Positions 17,089 to 25,345 of a stretch of 64,000 nucleotides of DNA are shown here, piece after piece. The stretch spans positions 372,001 to 436,000 of the forward strand of contig CAWGFG010000006.1 of NCBI GenBank assembly GCA_963821815.1, given 5' to 3'. Both the position numbers and the translations under genes were made by a program. Numbering within the stretch: the stretch's first letter is position 1; the number at the start of each line of letters is the position of its first letter. The DNA is from JASGTU01 sp963821815 (GTDB lineage: Bacteria; Chloroflexota; Anaerolineae; Caldilineales; Caldilineaceae). Below the pieces are notes generated by a model. That model was not told where the DNA came from. It saw nothing but the letters and a program-made list of their open reading frames with translations, and made no database searches.

Positions 17089-18512
17089 TTATGCGTCGAC
17101 AGGCTCATCTTCCGGCATATCCTGGTTCACAGGAATAGAGACGGTGATACGTGTCCCGCCGCCTGGTGTTGAATCATATTCGAGCGTGCCGTTAGCCTTG
17201 ATGGCGCGTTCGGTCATATTGCGAAGGCCATGGCCCGATCGACCCAACGCGTCGTTGACCTCAAAACCAGCGCCGTTATCTTCGATTGTGAGTTCGAGGT
17301 GATGGTTTTTTAGCCGCATCCGGACGCTTGCGACCGACGCATGCGAGTGCCGTCGAATATTCGTCAATCCTTCTTGGACAATATGCAGCAGTTCGGACGC
17401 TTGACGCTGGGTAATACCATGCACTGCGACATGGTCGACGTATGTTCGGACTTCCAAGACCGAATAAGCTTCGAACTCTCGCACAAGCTCTTCGAGCCCA
17501 ATAATGATGTCCTTGTCGGAAAAATCGGGTGATTGGAGGTCGTGAATATAGGCGCGAATATTATGGATCACCGAGTTAAGGCCGGATATGGCGTTGGTGA
17601 TCCGCGCTTCGGCAAGTTTGGGATCGTCGCGCAACCGTGGGCAGTATCATCTAGTATCAAGCCAATGGCGTAGATAGACTGAATGACACCGTCGTGCAGG
17701 TCCATGCCAATCCGTTCACGCTCGCGAAGTACGGCCAACTGGCGAGATGCTCGTGATAGCTGCGCATCCTCAATGGCAATTGCCGCTTGAGCTGCGAACA
17801 TCTCCAGCAATTCTTGATCGTTTGTAGTAAAAACGGTGTGTTGTTGCGCGAGGGCGGCGGAATTGTCATCTGTCTCTGCCATTTTATTGGCCAGATAGAG
17901 ATTGCCGAAGATGCGACCCTTCAACGATATGGGCACGCTCATAAACGAATGCATATGCGGATGGTGGTCTGGCAGACCCGAGCTTCGTTCATCCCTGGAA
18001 GCATCGTCGATCCGAATCGAATCACCATCATAGAGGGATACGCCTAGAAGTCCAGCGCCTTCCGGAAAGCGGCCAATTCGCGAGAGTACGGAAGGCGACA
18101 TGCCTGACGTGATAAACTGGTCGATATGCTCGCCCTCTTCGTCAAGTACGCCCAATGCACCGTATCTCGCATTGATAAGTTCGCGACTCAGGTCGACCAC
18201 CTTCTGTAGCATCGGGCGTAACTCGTGTTCGGTTGTCAATGCCACAGTGGCGCTATGCAAGGCTTCAAGACGCTCCGTCTGCAGGCGAATTTCGCTTTCT
18301 TGCTGCTTTAGGAAACTAACGATGCGGATCCAGAAAGTGATGCTTCCGGTTGCGATGATGGCAAATTCGATCACTAGGCTCGCAAGTGAAACAGGCAGCT
18401 TAAAGACGTATATGTGCAGAAGCACGATGGCAGCCCAACAGAGCAGGGCCAGTCCGATGCCAAATACAGCGAGTCTTCTTCCATTGAGATGCGGAACCGT
18501 TGACGTGTTCAT
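17089..18512 (-). pseudogene. GAF-domain sensor histidine kinase (NarL-partner type), interrupted by a one-base frameshift
   Basis: The kinase is split between two frames: 18512 down to about 17636 encodes two membrane helices (about 14-36 and 41-63), a GAF domain (about 85-265) and the HisKA_3 block ERERIGMDLHDGVIQ with phospho-accepting His273. The rest (about 17634 to 17089) encodes the remaining dimerisation helix and HATPase_c domain (EGLTNIRRHS, DNGAGF, GHGLRNM, GGGT). At 17635-17639 one base is missing; adding one restores a continuous H-R-L-R-D-D-P-K reading and a protein of about 474 residues. Everything else is intact, so this is either a sequencing error or a very recent lesion. 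The response regulator is divergent, 144 bases away. Confidence 0.85.
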
Positions 18513-18551
18513 ATTCCGATGTGATTGCTCGATAGCCTTAATTATGCCAGA

Positions 18552-18581
18552 ATTATAGTTGCGTGTTCGTCATTCGGACAA
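18552..18581 (-). promoter_or_regulatory. Candidate sigma-70 promoter of the histidine kinase gene
   Basis: On the minus strand TTGTCC (18581-18576), an 18-base spacer and a perfect TATAAT (18557-18552). Predicted transcript start is near 18545, giving a leader of about 33 bases before ATG 18512. Confidence 0.55.
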
Positions 18582-18656
18582 TACATACCAGAATCATCAC
18601 AGGATTGCGCGCACTGTAGTACTGCTATGGCGCTGTCGGAGTATTGGGGAGTCAAC

Positions 18657-19361
18657 GTGTCTGTTACGGGAGAGAGCCAGCATCTGCGAATTCTGCTAGT
18701 TGACGATCACGAGGTTGTGCGCCTTGGCTTGCGCGCCTTGCTGTCGCGATATCCACAGTTTGAAGTAGTAGCCGAAGCCGGTGATGCGGATGAAGCGCTC
18801 GAGAAAACGCTGGCGTATCAGCCTGACGTTGTGATTATGGATATCCGCCTTCCCGGCAAGAGCGGTGTCGAAGCCACTGAAGAGATCAAGAAGAGCCGAC
18901 CCGAAACCAAAGTCGTCATGCTAACCTCCTATGCGGAAGATGATGTGCTCATCGATGCCATTGCCGCCGGTGCATCGGGTTACGTACTCAAGCAGATCGG
19001 AGGAGATGACCTTGTGCGCGCGCTGATTACGGTCGGTCGCGGTGAATCCATGCTGGACCCAGCCGTCACGCAGCAGATATTTGCCAAAGTTCGAAGCAAT
19101 GCTCGCCAAGAGGATGACGAGATTTTTTCTGAACTAACTGATCAGGAATTGGCCATTCTGGCGCTGGTAACGGACGGGTTGACCAACAAGGAGATCGCAC
19201 GGCGAGTCTTTCTGAGCGAGAAAACCGTACGCAACTACGTGAGTTCGATTCTAGGGAAGCTGCAGGTTACCTCGAGAGCCGAAGCTGCGGTGTTCGCTGT
19301 ACGCCATCACATTGAGGACCATCTTCCAGCACAAGAGGATGATCTTCCGGACTCGCAATAG
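18657..19361 (+). CDS. Response regulator, NarL/FixJ family
   Basis: A two-domain transcription factor of about 235 residues. The receiver domain has LLVDDHE, phospho-acceptor Asp62 (VVIMDIRLPG), a conserved MLTSYAEDD and the Lys of YVLKQI. The LuxR-type helix-turn-helix is LTDQELAILALVTDGLTNKEIARRVFLSEKTVRNYVSSIL, written here in parts: LTDQELAILALV, then TNKEIARRVFLSEKTVRNYV. I prefer the GTG at 18657, with GGGGAG 5 bases upstream, over ATG 18627, which has no ribosome site. It is divergent from the histidine kinase, its likely partner; DevR/DosR regulators are the closest recognisable type. Confidence 0.9.
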   Translation: MSVTGESQHLRILLVDDHEVVRLGLRALLSRYPQFEVVAEAGDADEALEKTLAYQPDVVIMDIRLPGKSGVEATEEIKKSRPETKVVMLTSYAEDDVLIDAIAAGASGYVLKQIGGDDLVRALITVGRGESMLDPAVTQQIFAKVRSNARQEDDEIFSELTDQELAILALVTDGLTNKEIARRVFLSEKTVRNYVSSILGKLQVTSRAEAAVFAVRHHIEDHLPAQEDDLPDSQ

Positions 19362-19400
19362 CTATGTCACTGCCCCCGATTAACTCGCCTAAGACCTGCT

Positions 19401-20027
19401 ATGCCGACAATCACAAAACTACAAATCCAGAAGCACGACAAGGAACGGGTTAGCATATTCCTGGACGAAGAGTATGCATTCTCCGTCAGTCTATTGGCTG
19501 CGTCGGCATTACGACGCGGACAGGAACTGTCCGCACAGGAGCAGACTGCGCTGCAGGACGAAGGCCAGGAGCACCTTGCCTATCAGAAAGCCATCCGCTA
19601 TCTGAGTCGAAGACCGCATAGCATTGCAGAAGTGCGCATTTATCTCGCGGGCAAGGATGTACAGGAAGCTATCGTCGACGCAGTGATAGAGCGGCTGACA
19701 GCGCGGGGTTATGTGGATGACCTACAGTTTGCTCGTTTCTGGGTGGATAATCGCGAGCAATTTCGGCCGCGCGGTCGTCGTGCACTGGCTTATGAGCTTA
19801 GACAGAAAGGTGTGGACGAGGATATTATCGACACTGTGCTGGAGACGGTTCAGGAGACTGAATCGGCTTGGCAAGCGCTAGAGAAGGTCATGTATCGCTG
19901 GACATCGCTTGACGAATGGGAATATCGGCAGAAGACGATGGGATATCTGAGCCGGCGCGGTTTCGGCTACGGCGTTTGTCGGGAGGCAGCCGATCGGGCC
20001 TGGCTAGCCGTCTCCCAGGAGCAGTAG
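19401..20027 (+). CDS. recX: Regulatory protein RecX
   Basis: A 208-residue RecX family protein that modulates RecA filament activity. It has the three-helix RecX repeats: AYQKAIRYLSRRPHSIAEVRIYL, shown as AIRYLSRRPHSIAEV, then ERLTARGYVDDLQFARFWV and RGRRALAYELRQKGVDEDII. An N-terminal beta-rich segment (TITKLQIQKHDKERVSIFLD) is common in the Firmicutes/Chloroflexi type. The ATG lies 39 bases after the response regulator, without a clear ribosome site. It is convergent with the YigZ gene, 7 bases away. recA is not in the window. Confidence 0.9.
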   Translation: MPTITKLQIQKHDKERVSIFLDEEYAFSVSLLAASALRRGQELSAQEQTALQDEGQEHLAYQKAIRYLSRRPHSIAEVRIYLAGKDVQEAIVDAVIERLTARGYVDDLQFARFWVDNREQFRPRGRRALAYELRQKGVDEDIIDTVLETVQETESAWQALEKVMYRWTSLDEWEYRQKTMGYLSRRGFGYGVCREAADRAWLAVSQEQ

Positions 20028-20034
20028 CGAAAGA

Positions 20035-20676
20035 CTACGATTCACCTCTATGGTCAATGATGGCGTTGCCGTTGGTCAAGTTCGTCAACGTTTCTTTAAA
20101 GTGTTTGATGTTCTGGGACGGCAATCTCACGGTAAAGCTAGCATCTACTGCGTATTCCTCTTTAACGACAGTCGCTTCGAATTCCGGCAGCAATAGTTGA
20201 AATGGCGTTACGGAAGCGTAATCGATCATCACAAGCAGATCACTTGTAGGAATCTTTTCCATCGTGGGCAGCGATTCGACAGCGGCTTTGACGCCTCCGC
20301 TATAGGCCTTCACTAGCCCGCCTTTCCCCAACAAAGTGCCACCGAAATAACGCGTCACGACGGCACAGATTTCGCCTATCTCACTGTGCAGCAGCACTGT
20401 CAGCATCGGTCTTCCAGCTGTGCCGTGGGGTTCACTGTCATCGCTCATGCCGATCTGCGCCGTGGAGCCAGGCGGCCCCGCGACATAGGCCCAGCAATTG
20501 TGGCTGGCATCTGCAAACTCCTCTTTCATCTCGCGAATGAAGTCGCGGGCTACTTCCGGCGTTTCCGTACGCGCTACTGTCGTGATGAACCGGCTTCGCT
20601 TGATCTCTTCTTCTGTGCGATGACGACGCGCCGGAATTCTGTATCGTTCTTCGTTGTCCATAGTGTACGCACACAT
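20035..20676 (-). CDS. YigZ/IMPACT family protein
   Basis: A 213-residue member of the UPF0029/IMPACT family. Family blocks are clear: DASHNCWAYVAG, SDDSEPHGTAGRPML, and TRYFGGTLLGKGGLVKAYS in the N-terminal domain, followed by a C-terminal ferredoxin-like DUF1949-type domain. Molecular function is not established; the eukaryotic relative inhibits GCN2 activation, and the bacterial proteins have been linked to translation. Start is ATG 20676 or, five codons later, ATG 20661; neither has a clear ribosome site. Confidence 0.9.
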   Translation of the reverse strand: MCAYTMDNEERYRIPARRHRTEEEIKRSRFITTVARTETPEVARDFIREMKEEFADASHNCWAYVAGPPGSTAQIGMSDDSEPHGTAGRPMLTVLLHSEIGEICAVVTRYFGGTLLGKGGLVKAYSGGVKAAVESLPTMEKIPTSDLLVMIDYASVTPFQLLLPEFEATVVKEEYAVDASFTVRLPSQNIKHFKETLTNLTNGNAIIDHRGES

Positions 20677-20859
20677 GACTACTGGTCAGGGAGCCGGAGT
20701 TGCCAAAGGTAAGTCATTCAGCGGATGCTGCAACGATTATAGAGGCGTTGAAGGACTGGGCAAAGCCTAGCGGGGGCTAATCAGCACTACCACTCTATTT
20801 TGTATGACGAATGGCCCAAAAATGCCGCATATCTTATTTCCGAACCGTTGGAAGCAACG

Positions 20860-20888
20860 TTGACATATTGCCAACATGACGCTAAAAT
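20860..20888 (+). promoter_or_regulatory. Strong sigma-70 promoter giving a probably leaderless mRNA
   Basis: Perfect TTGACA (20860-20865), 17-base spacer, TAAAAT (20883-20888). The start codon ATG 20895 lies 7 bases after the -10 box, where transcription should begin, so the mRNA should have no leader. No ribosome site precedes the ATG. Confidence 0.75.
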
Positions 20889-20894
20889 TATTGC

Positions 20895-23579
20895 ATGATG
20901 AATTCCGAACACAGCGGTTCTAAGCAATCATCCTCTCTTTCGACGCTAGTAGGATACATCACAGGTCCCAAAGCCGAACAGCCGGTAGGCGTTCGTGTCG
21001 TTGAGCCTCCGTCCGGTACACGACAGAAACAGCGCGGAAAATTGTATGCAATGGTCGACCTTTTGGACGATCATCGCGACGGCGCTGAGATTTCCGACCA
21101 CCTTTTGACCGTGATTCAGCGCACGTACTATACGGCCAAGGGAAGCCAATCCAACGTGATGATCGAATCATTGCGGCGGGCGCATCAGGTCATACAAGAG
21201 ATCAATCAACAATATCCGGATAGTGCGCTTCGGGCGGGCGTACTGTGCGCGGCGTTGCTCAACGATCGACTCGTCATTGTTGCCAGCGGTTCTGCTATGG
21301 CACTTGTTCGCACCAATGATCAGGTGCAGATGTTTCCTTCAGAGTTGTCGACAACGCCTGCCTTTGACGGCGATGTCCCTATGCAAATATTCCGTCAGAA
21401 GCTTGGCCCGGACGATGCGTTCTTTTTGGGAAGTGCCAGGTGGACGCAGATCGTATCTATCAAAACATTGGCTGGTATTGTTGCCTATGTCAATGAACAG
21501 AACTGTACAGAAGCAGCCGATGAACTCTATGCACAGAGCGGTGAAGGAGCGCCACCGGGTTGTTTTATTGTCATGATGGATAGACAGCAGCGAGCCGGTG
21601 CGGCGGCATCACTTTCCGCACAAAACTCAACAGATCCTGGTGGGAATGGGACTTCACGTTTTTTTGGATTGCCGACTGCTGTGAATATCGCCCCACCTCG
21701 GCAGTCGGGCTCGCAAGCTAAAATTCAACCTGCGCCAACGAGAATCGATCCGCCGGAACCTGATCGGTACTATCCCGACACCGGCACACTTTCGGGAGTG
21801 CTCTCTTCCCGAAACCGCTATGCAAGGATCGAAAATCAATCGGCTGGCGCATTTTCACCAGACCCTGACAGCGACGAACCACAGTCATATTCGACTGCCA
21901 GACAGTATGAACGTTCGCTGGAATCTGAAGCGGACCGGGTTGACAGTTCGACATTTTCGGATCCGTACCTCGATACATACACTGATTTTGAAACCTATGG
22001 CAATGTGAGCACTGCCAGCGACCCTTATCCAAGTGAGACGGATGACAGCGGTGTTCTGGGCGACGAAGTCGCTGCAGGCAGTGAAAACCTTGCGTTTGAT
22101 CAACAGACATTGGCGCATGATAACAGTTGGTCACAGCGTATGTCGGTTGCCGCAGTAGCCGGTATGCATCAGACAAAACGTTTCCTAAAACGGATGCTGC
22201 CGGACGGAGGTGAGCAGACAGATTCAGAAAATGATCTAGATGCGGAAGATGATGACCCTGCTCCTGTAGATACATCATTTGCGCCATCCGTTCCCCAGCA
22301 GTATCCGGTCGATGCAGTCGAGTCCGAAAAACCGCATTACGGTCCGAAGATCAGCCCGCCGCCACTGCCAGACATTGAGCCATTTTCACCACCCAAACCG
22401 ACAACAGGCGCACGAGCTCGGCTTCTAATTCTTCTGGCGTTGATCATCATTATCCTGGTCCCTGCTATCGTTTTCGGCCTGCATTATGGACCGGGCAGGG
22501 AGAATGAGCATGAGGCGGACCTGTTGACTGACGCTGCACAGGCACAATATGATAGTGCTTTGACCTCTTTCAACCAGGAAGACAAAGCCCGTGCTCGCGA
22601 GGCGCTGGTGGATGCCAAGGACTACTTGACTAAAGCCATTGCACTTGAGGGCAGCACGCAGCAACGGCTGTTACTCGCCGCCAATATTGAGCAGCTTCTG
22701 CAGGACGTATTGCAGGTGCAGCCGCTCTACAGTCTGGTCTCGCCGCTCGTCACATTCCCGGCGGATGCGAATCCGCATCGCGTGCTCGTGGCAGATAGCA
22801 GCATCTATGTGCTTGATAACGGTCGCCAAGCGATTCTCCGCTATCGTTATGATCCTACTTCCGGCGATGTTGTGGGCGAAGAGCCGCAGGTTGTGTTGAG
22901 GATGGGTGATAATGTCGAAGGCGCTACTGTAGGCACTCTGGGTGATATGGCATGGCTTCCACTGAATCCTGGTTTTGCAGATAAACCTACGCTGCTCATT
23001 TTGGATCGCAACAACAATCTGTTTAGCTATGACCCACGCGTGGAGGGTGCACGCCGCTTTGAACTCGGCGGCGAAGAGTATTGGCAGAGTGCCTCCCAAG
23101 TACAAACCTTCAACGGTCGCATTTACGTCGCGGATGAAGGAACGAACGCCATCTATCGCTACAGTCCCGGTCAAACGTACACGGAACCGGACAACTGGTT
23201 CCAAGATGACACTCTAGTGAACCTAGCTGGTGCACTGTCCATGGAAATTGACGGCGATATTTGGCTGCTCTTGGGCAGCGGGAACATCATGCGCTATCAA
23301 GATGGGGAACAGCTACCATTCTCGCTGGAAAACAGCGTCGGCCTTGCTGAAGATCCAGTCGACATGTATGTCGCCAAGGAAGGTAGCGAGAGAATATATC
23401 TAGTTGATGCCGGAGATGATCGCATACTGGTCTACGACAAGAACGGTGCATACGATAAGCAACTCCTCGCCCCAGAAGGCGATCCGCTGCGAGGGCTGAG
23501 TGGTCTATATATTGATGAGATAGACGGCACGATGTTCATACTGACGAAATCAGCCTTGTACAGCCATCCCCTATTGTAG
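20895..23579 (+). CDS. Degenerate PP2C-like domain, membrane helix and extracellular beta-propeller protein
   Basis: An 894-residue protein with an unusual plan. Residues about 15-235 follow a PP2C/PPM phosphatase fold (AGVLCAALLNDRLVIVASGSAMALV equals the usual A-x-GDSRAYL block; split here as AGVLCAALLNDR and LVIVASGSAMALV), but the metal-binding Asp residues of DGxGG, GDSR and SDG are missing, so it is probably not a phosphatase. A long acidic Ser/Pro linker (about 240-500) leads to one membrane helix near 506-528, a helical stretch (540-600), and a C-terminal NHL/YncE-like propeller with repeats such as IYVLDNGRQAILRY, LLILDRNNNLFSYD, IYVADEGTNAIYRY and IYLVDAGDDRILVYD. The topology puts the PP2C-like part inside and the propeller outside. 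It has its own promoter and terminator, next to an LCP cell-wall gene. Confidence 0.82.
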   Translation: MMNSEHSGSKQSSSLSTLVGYITGPKAEQPVGVRVVEPPSGTRQKQRGKLYAMVDLLDDHRDGAEISDHLLTVIQRTYYTAKGSQSNVMIESLRRAHQVIQEINQQYPDSALRAGVLCAALLNDRLVIVASGSAMALVRTNDQVQMFPSELSTTPAFDGDVPMQIFRQKLGPDDAFFLGSARWTQIVSIKTLAGIVAYVNEQNCTEAADELYAQSGEGAPPGCFIVMMDRQQRAGAAASLSAQNSTDPGGNGTSRFFGLPTAVNIAPPRQSGSQAKIQPAPTRIDPPEPDRYYPDTGTLSGVLSSRNRYARIENQSAGAFSPDPDSDEPQSYSTARQYERSLESEADRVDSSTFSDPYLDTYTDFETYGNVSTASDPYPSETDDSGVLGDEVAAGSENLAFDQQTLAHDNSWSQRMSVAAVAGMHQTKRFLKRMLPDGGEQTDSENDLDAEDDDPAPVDTSFAPSVPQQYPVDAVESEKPHYGPKISPPPLPDIEPFSPPKPTTGARARLLILLALIIIILVPAIVFGLHYGPGRENEHEADLLTDAAQAQYDSALTSFNQEDKARAREALVDAKDYLTKAIALEGSTQQRLLLAANIEQLLQDVLQVQPLYSLVSPLVTFPADANPHRVLVADSSIYVLDNGRQAILRYRYDPTSGDVVGEEPQVVLRMGDNVEGATVGTLGDMAWLPLNPGFADKPTLLILDRNNNLFSYDPRVEGARRFELGGEEYWQSASQVQTFNGRIYVADEGTNAIYRYSPGQTYTEPDNWFQDDTLVNLAGALSMEIDGDIWLLLGSGNIMRYQDGEQLPFSLENSVGLAEDPVDMYVAKEGSERIYLVDAGDDRILVYDKNGAYDKQLLAPEGDPLRGLSGLYIDEIDGTMFILTKSALYSHPLL

Positions 23580-23621
23580 TTCGAATGCTGTTGTATAAGC
23601 AAAAAAACGCTGCTATTCGCG

Positions 23622-23650
23622 ACCCGGTGTCTTGGCAGACATCGGGTTTT
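23622..23650 (+). terminator. Rho-independent terminator after the PP2C-like/propeller gene
   Basis: ACCCGGTGTCT (23622-23632) and AGACATCGGGT (23637-23647) make an 11-bp stem with one G-T pair and a TGGC loop, followed by TTT. It lies 42 bases after the stop. Confidence 0.65.
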
Positions 23651-23786
23651 CGCGTCTTCAATACCCACATGATTATCTCCTTCATCATTCAGCAGCGTGT
23701 TCTGCGTCGTCATACGTGATGCAGAGAAATAGATCATTTGGAACTACCAAACCCTACTAACCGTTACCATTATCAAATGATTCTTA

Positions 23787-23795
23787 TGCTATAAT
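23787..23795 (+). promoter_or_regulatory. Extended -10 promoter of the LCP gene, probably leaderless
   Basis: TGCTATAAT is a perfect extended -10 element (TATAAT at 23790-23795). No convincing -35 is present, as expected for this class. The ATG at 23804 is 8 bases beyond the -10 box, so the transcript should begin at or 1-2 bases before the start codon. Confidence 0.6.
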
Positions 23796-23803
23796 TATCT
23801 GTT

Positions 23804-25255
23804 ATGGGCGAAGACCAAGAATACAAGTACGGCGCTGAACCGGAACCAGACCTAAAAGACAAGAGGACCGTGCGGGCAATCACCGTCGCTGCTGTGTATA
23901 GCGTGGTAGTGATTGTCTCAGTTCTGTTACTGAGTAACCGCCTCTTTAATTGGGCGCAGAATCGCATAGTCAGCACTTCACCTTTGGCGCTACTCAGTCC
24001 CGTTGTCAACGTCGACGCATCAGCTGAACAGCAACCTTCCGCAGCTCAAGACCAGTCGTCGGTTGGAGATGTTGATGCAGGCGCGGTGGAAGAGCCTGTT
24101 TCGGATACTCCTGCAGAACCTGTTGCGTCGGTTCCTGCTATCAACCTGCTACTACTAGGAACAGACGCCCGACCCGACGAGTTTGACACGCCTCGAACCG
24201 ATACGATGATTCTGCTGACGCTAGACCCGCAGAACCAGACGGCGGGATTGCTGTCACTCCCACGCGATCTGTGGGTGCCCATTCCCGGCTTGGGCTATTC
24301 GAGTAAAATAAACACCGCCTATCAATTGGGCGAGTCCATCGGCTATCCTGGCGGCGGCAAACAATTGGCCAAGGATACGGTTAGTAGCTTCATCGGTCAG
24401 CCAGTACCCTACTTTGTCAAGGTGAACTTTCAGGGATTCGTGGACTTGGTGGACCTCATCGGCGGGGTTGAGATTACCGTTCCCGAGACTATCCACGACG
24501 AAAAATACCCCACAGACGACTACAAGACTGAGTTATTTCACATAGACGCCGGCGTTCAGCACCTGGACGGCGCCAATGCGCTCAAGTACGTGCGCACGCG
24601 CAACCAGGACGATGACTACTCGCGTGCAGGGCGCCAACAGCAGGTCATCCGCGCCGTGGTGGACAAAATACTGCGTGCAGACATGATCCCGATATTGATT
24701 CCAAAGCTGCCTCGGCTGCTGTACACCATGCGCAGCAGTATCGATACAGATATTCCTATGTCCATGCAGCTTGAATTTGCCAACTACATCCGTGATTCAT
24801 CGCTGCGTGAGGTGCGACAACTGGTGTTGGACAGTCGATATGGCGAGGAAACTTATGCGGAGAATGGCGCCTGGATTCTGTTGCCAGACCGTTCGCTTGT
24901 GCGCAGCGCACTGGACAAGTTCTTCGCCCCGCCGACCGGTGACGCAGTTGCATCCTATAGAGACACTGACTGGGTTCGCATAGAAATTTTAAACGGCACT
25001 GGCGAACCGGGTATCGCTGCTCGCACGCGAGACCTGCTGCAGTCACAGGGATGGCACGTTGTCTCCATCGGTGATGCGGACCGCAGCGACTACGGGCGCA
25101 CGCTGATCATAAACTATGGCGTACCGGAAAATCTGGTGGAACTTGTCGGCGACGATTTGGAGTTAGATCCGAATCTGTCTCGGCTGGAGGGGCTGAATAT
25201 CAGCTCGCCGGTCGACGTACGCATTGTAGTAGGGCGTGATTTTCTAGCCCAGTAG
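23804..25255 (+). CDS. LytR-CpsA-Psr (LCP) family protein with LytR_C domain
   Basis: A 483-residue membrane protein: short cytoplasmic N-terminus, one membrane helix (about 24-44), then an extracellular LCP domain (about 110-265) with LLLLGTDARP, RTDTMILLTLDP, SLPRDLWVPIPG and YVRTRNQDDDYSRAGRQQQV, the Arg/Asp residues that bind polyprenyl diphosphate. A C-terminal LytR_C domain (about 385-480; RIEILNGTGEPGIAAR) follows. LCP proteins transfer glycopolymers from undecaprenyl carriers to the cell wall or other envelope acceptors. It has its own promoter and no ribosome site. It is convergent with the M23-fusion gene, suggesting an envelope-biogenesis neighbourhood. Confidence 0.93.
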   Translation: MGEDQEYKYGAEPEPDLKDKRTVRAITVAAVYSVVVIVSVLLLSNRLFNWAQNRIVSTSPLALLSPVVNVDASAEQQPSAAQDQSSVGDVDAGAVEEPVSDTPAEPVASVPAINLLLLGTDARPDEFDTPRTDTMILLTLDPQNQTAGLLSLPRDLWVPIPGLGYSSKINTAYQLGESIGYPGGGKQLAKDTVSSFIGQPVPYFVKVNFQGFVDLVDLIGGVEITVPETIHDEKYPTDDYKTELFHIDAGVQHLDGANALKYVRTRNQDDDYSRAGRQQQVIRAVVDKILRADMIPILIPKLPRLLYTMRSSIDTDIPMSMQLEFANYIRDSSLREVRQLVLDSRYGEETYAENGAWILLPDRSLVRSALDKFFAPPTGDAVASYRDTDWVRIEILNGTGEPGIAARTRDLLQSQGWHVVSIGDADRSDYGRTLIINYGVPENLVELVGDDLELDPNLSRLEGLNISSPVDVRIVVGRDFLAQ

Positions 25256-25274
25256 CGGTAGCGATGCTTCGTCG

Positions 25275-25304
25275 AGCTGGAGAGTAAATTCTGCATCTCC
25301 GGCT
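25275..25304. terminator. Candidate hairpin terminator between convergent genes, no T-run
   Basis: AGCTGGAGA (25275-25283) pairs with TCTCCGGCT (25296-25304) with one G-T pair around a 12-base loop, 20 bases after the LCP stop and 41 bases beyond the end of the opposing gene. Confidence 0.4.
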
Positions 25305-25345
25305 GAATGATAGCCAACAACGAGGCTTCCCAGGCATATACGCCG

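Noticed and set aside
17089..17634. Separate 181-residue histidine kinase ATPase-domain gene starting with TTG at 17634
   Set aside because: It lacks the phospho-acceptor His and is the exact continuation of the upstream frame after a one-base shift, so it is part of the same gene.
22671..23204. 177-codon minus-strand open frame inside the PP2C-like/propeller gene
   Set aside because: Antisense shadow: the plus strand encodes recognisable propeller repeats throughout; the minus frame has no family motif or ribosome site.
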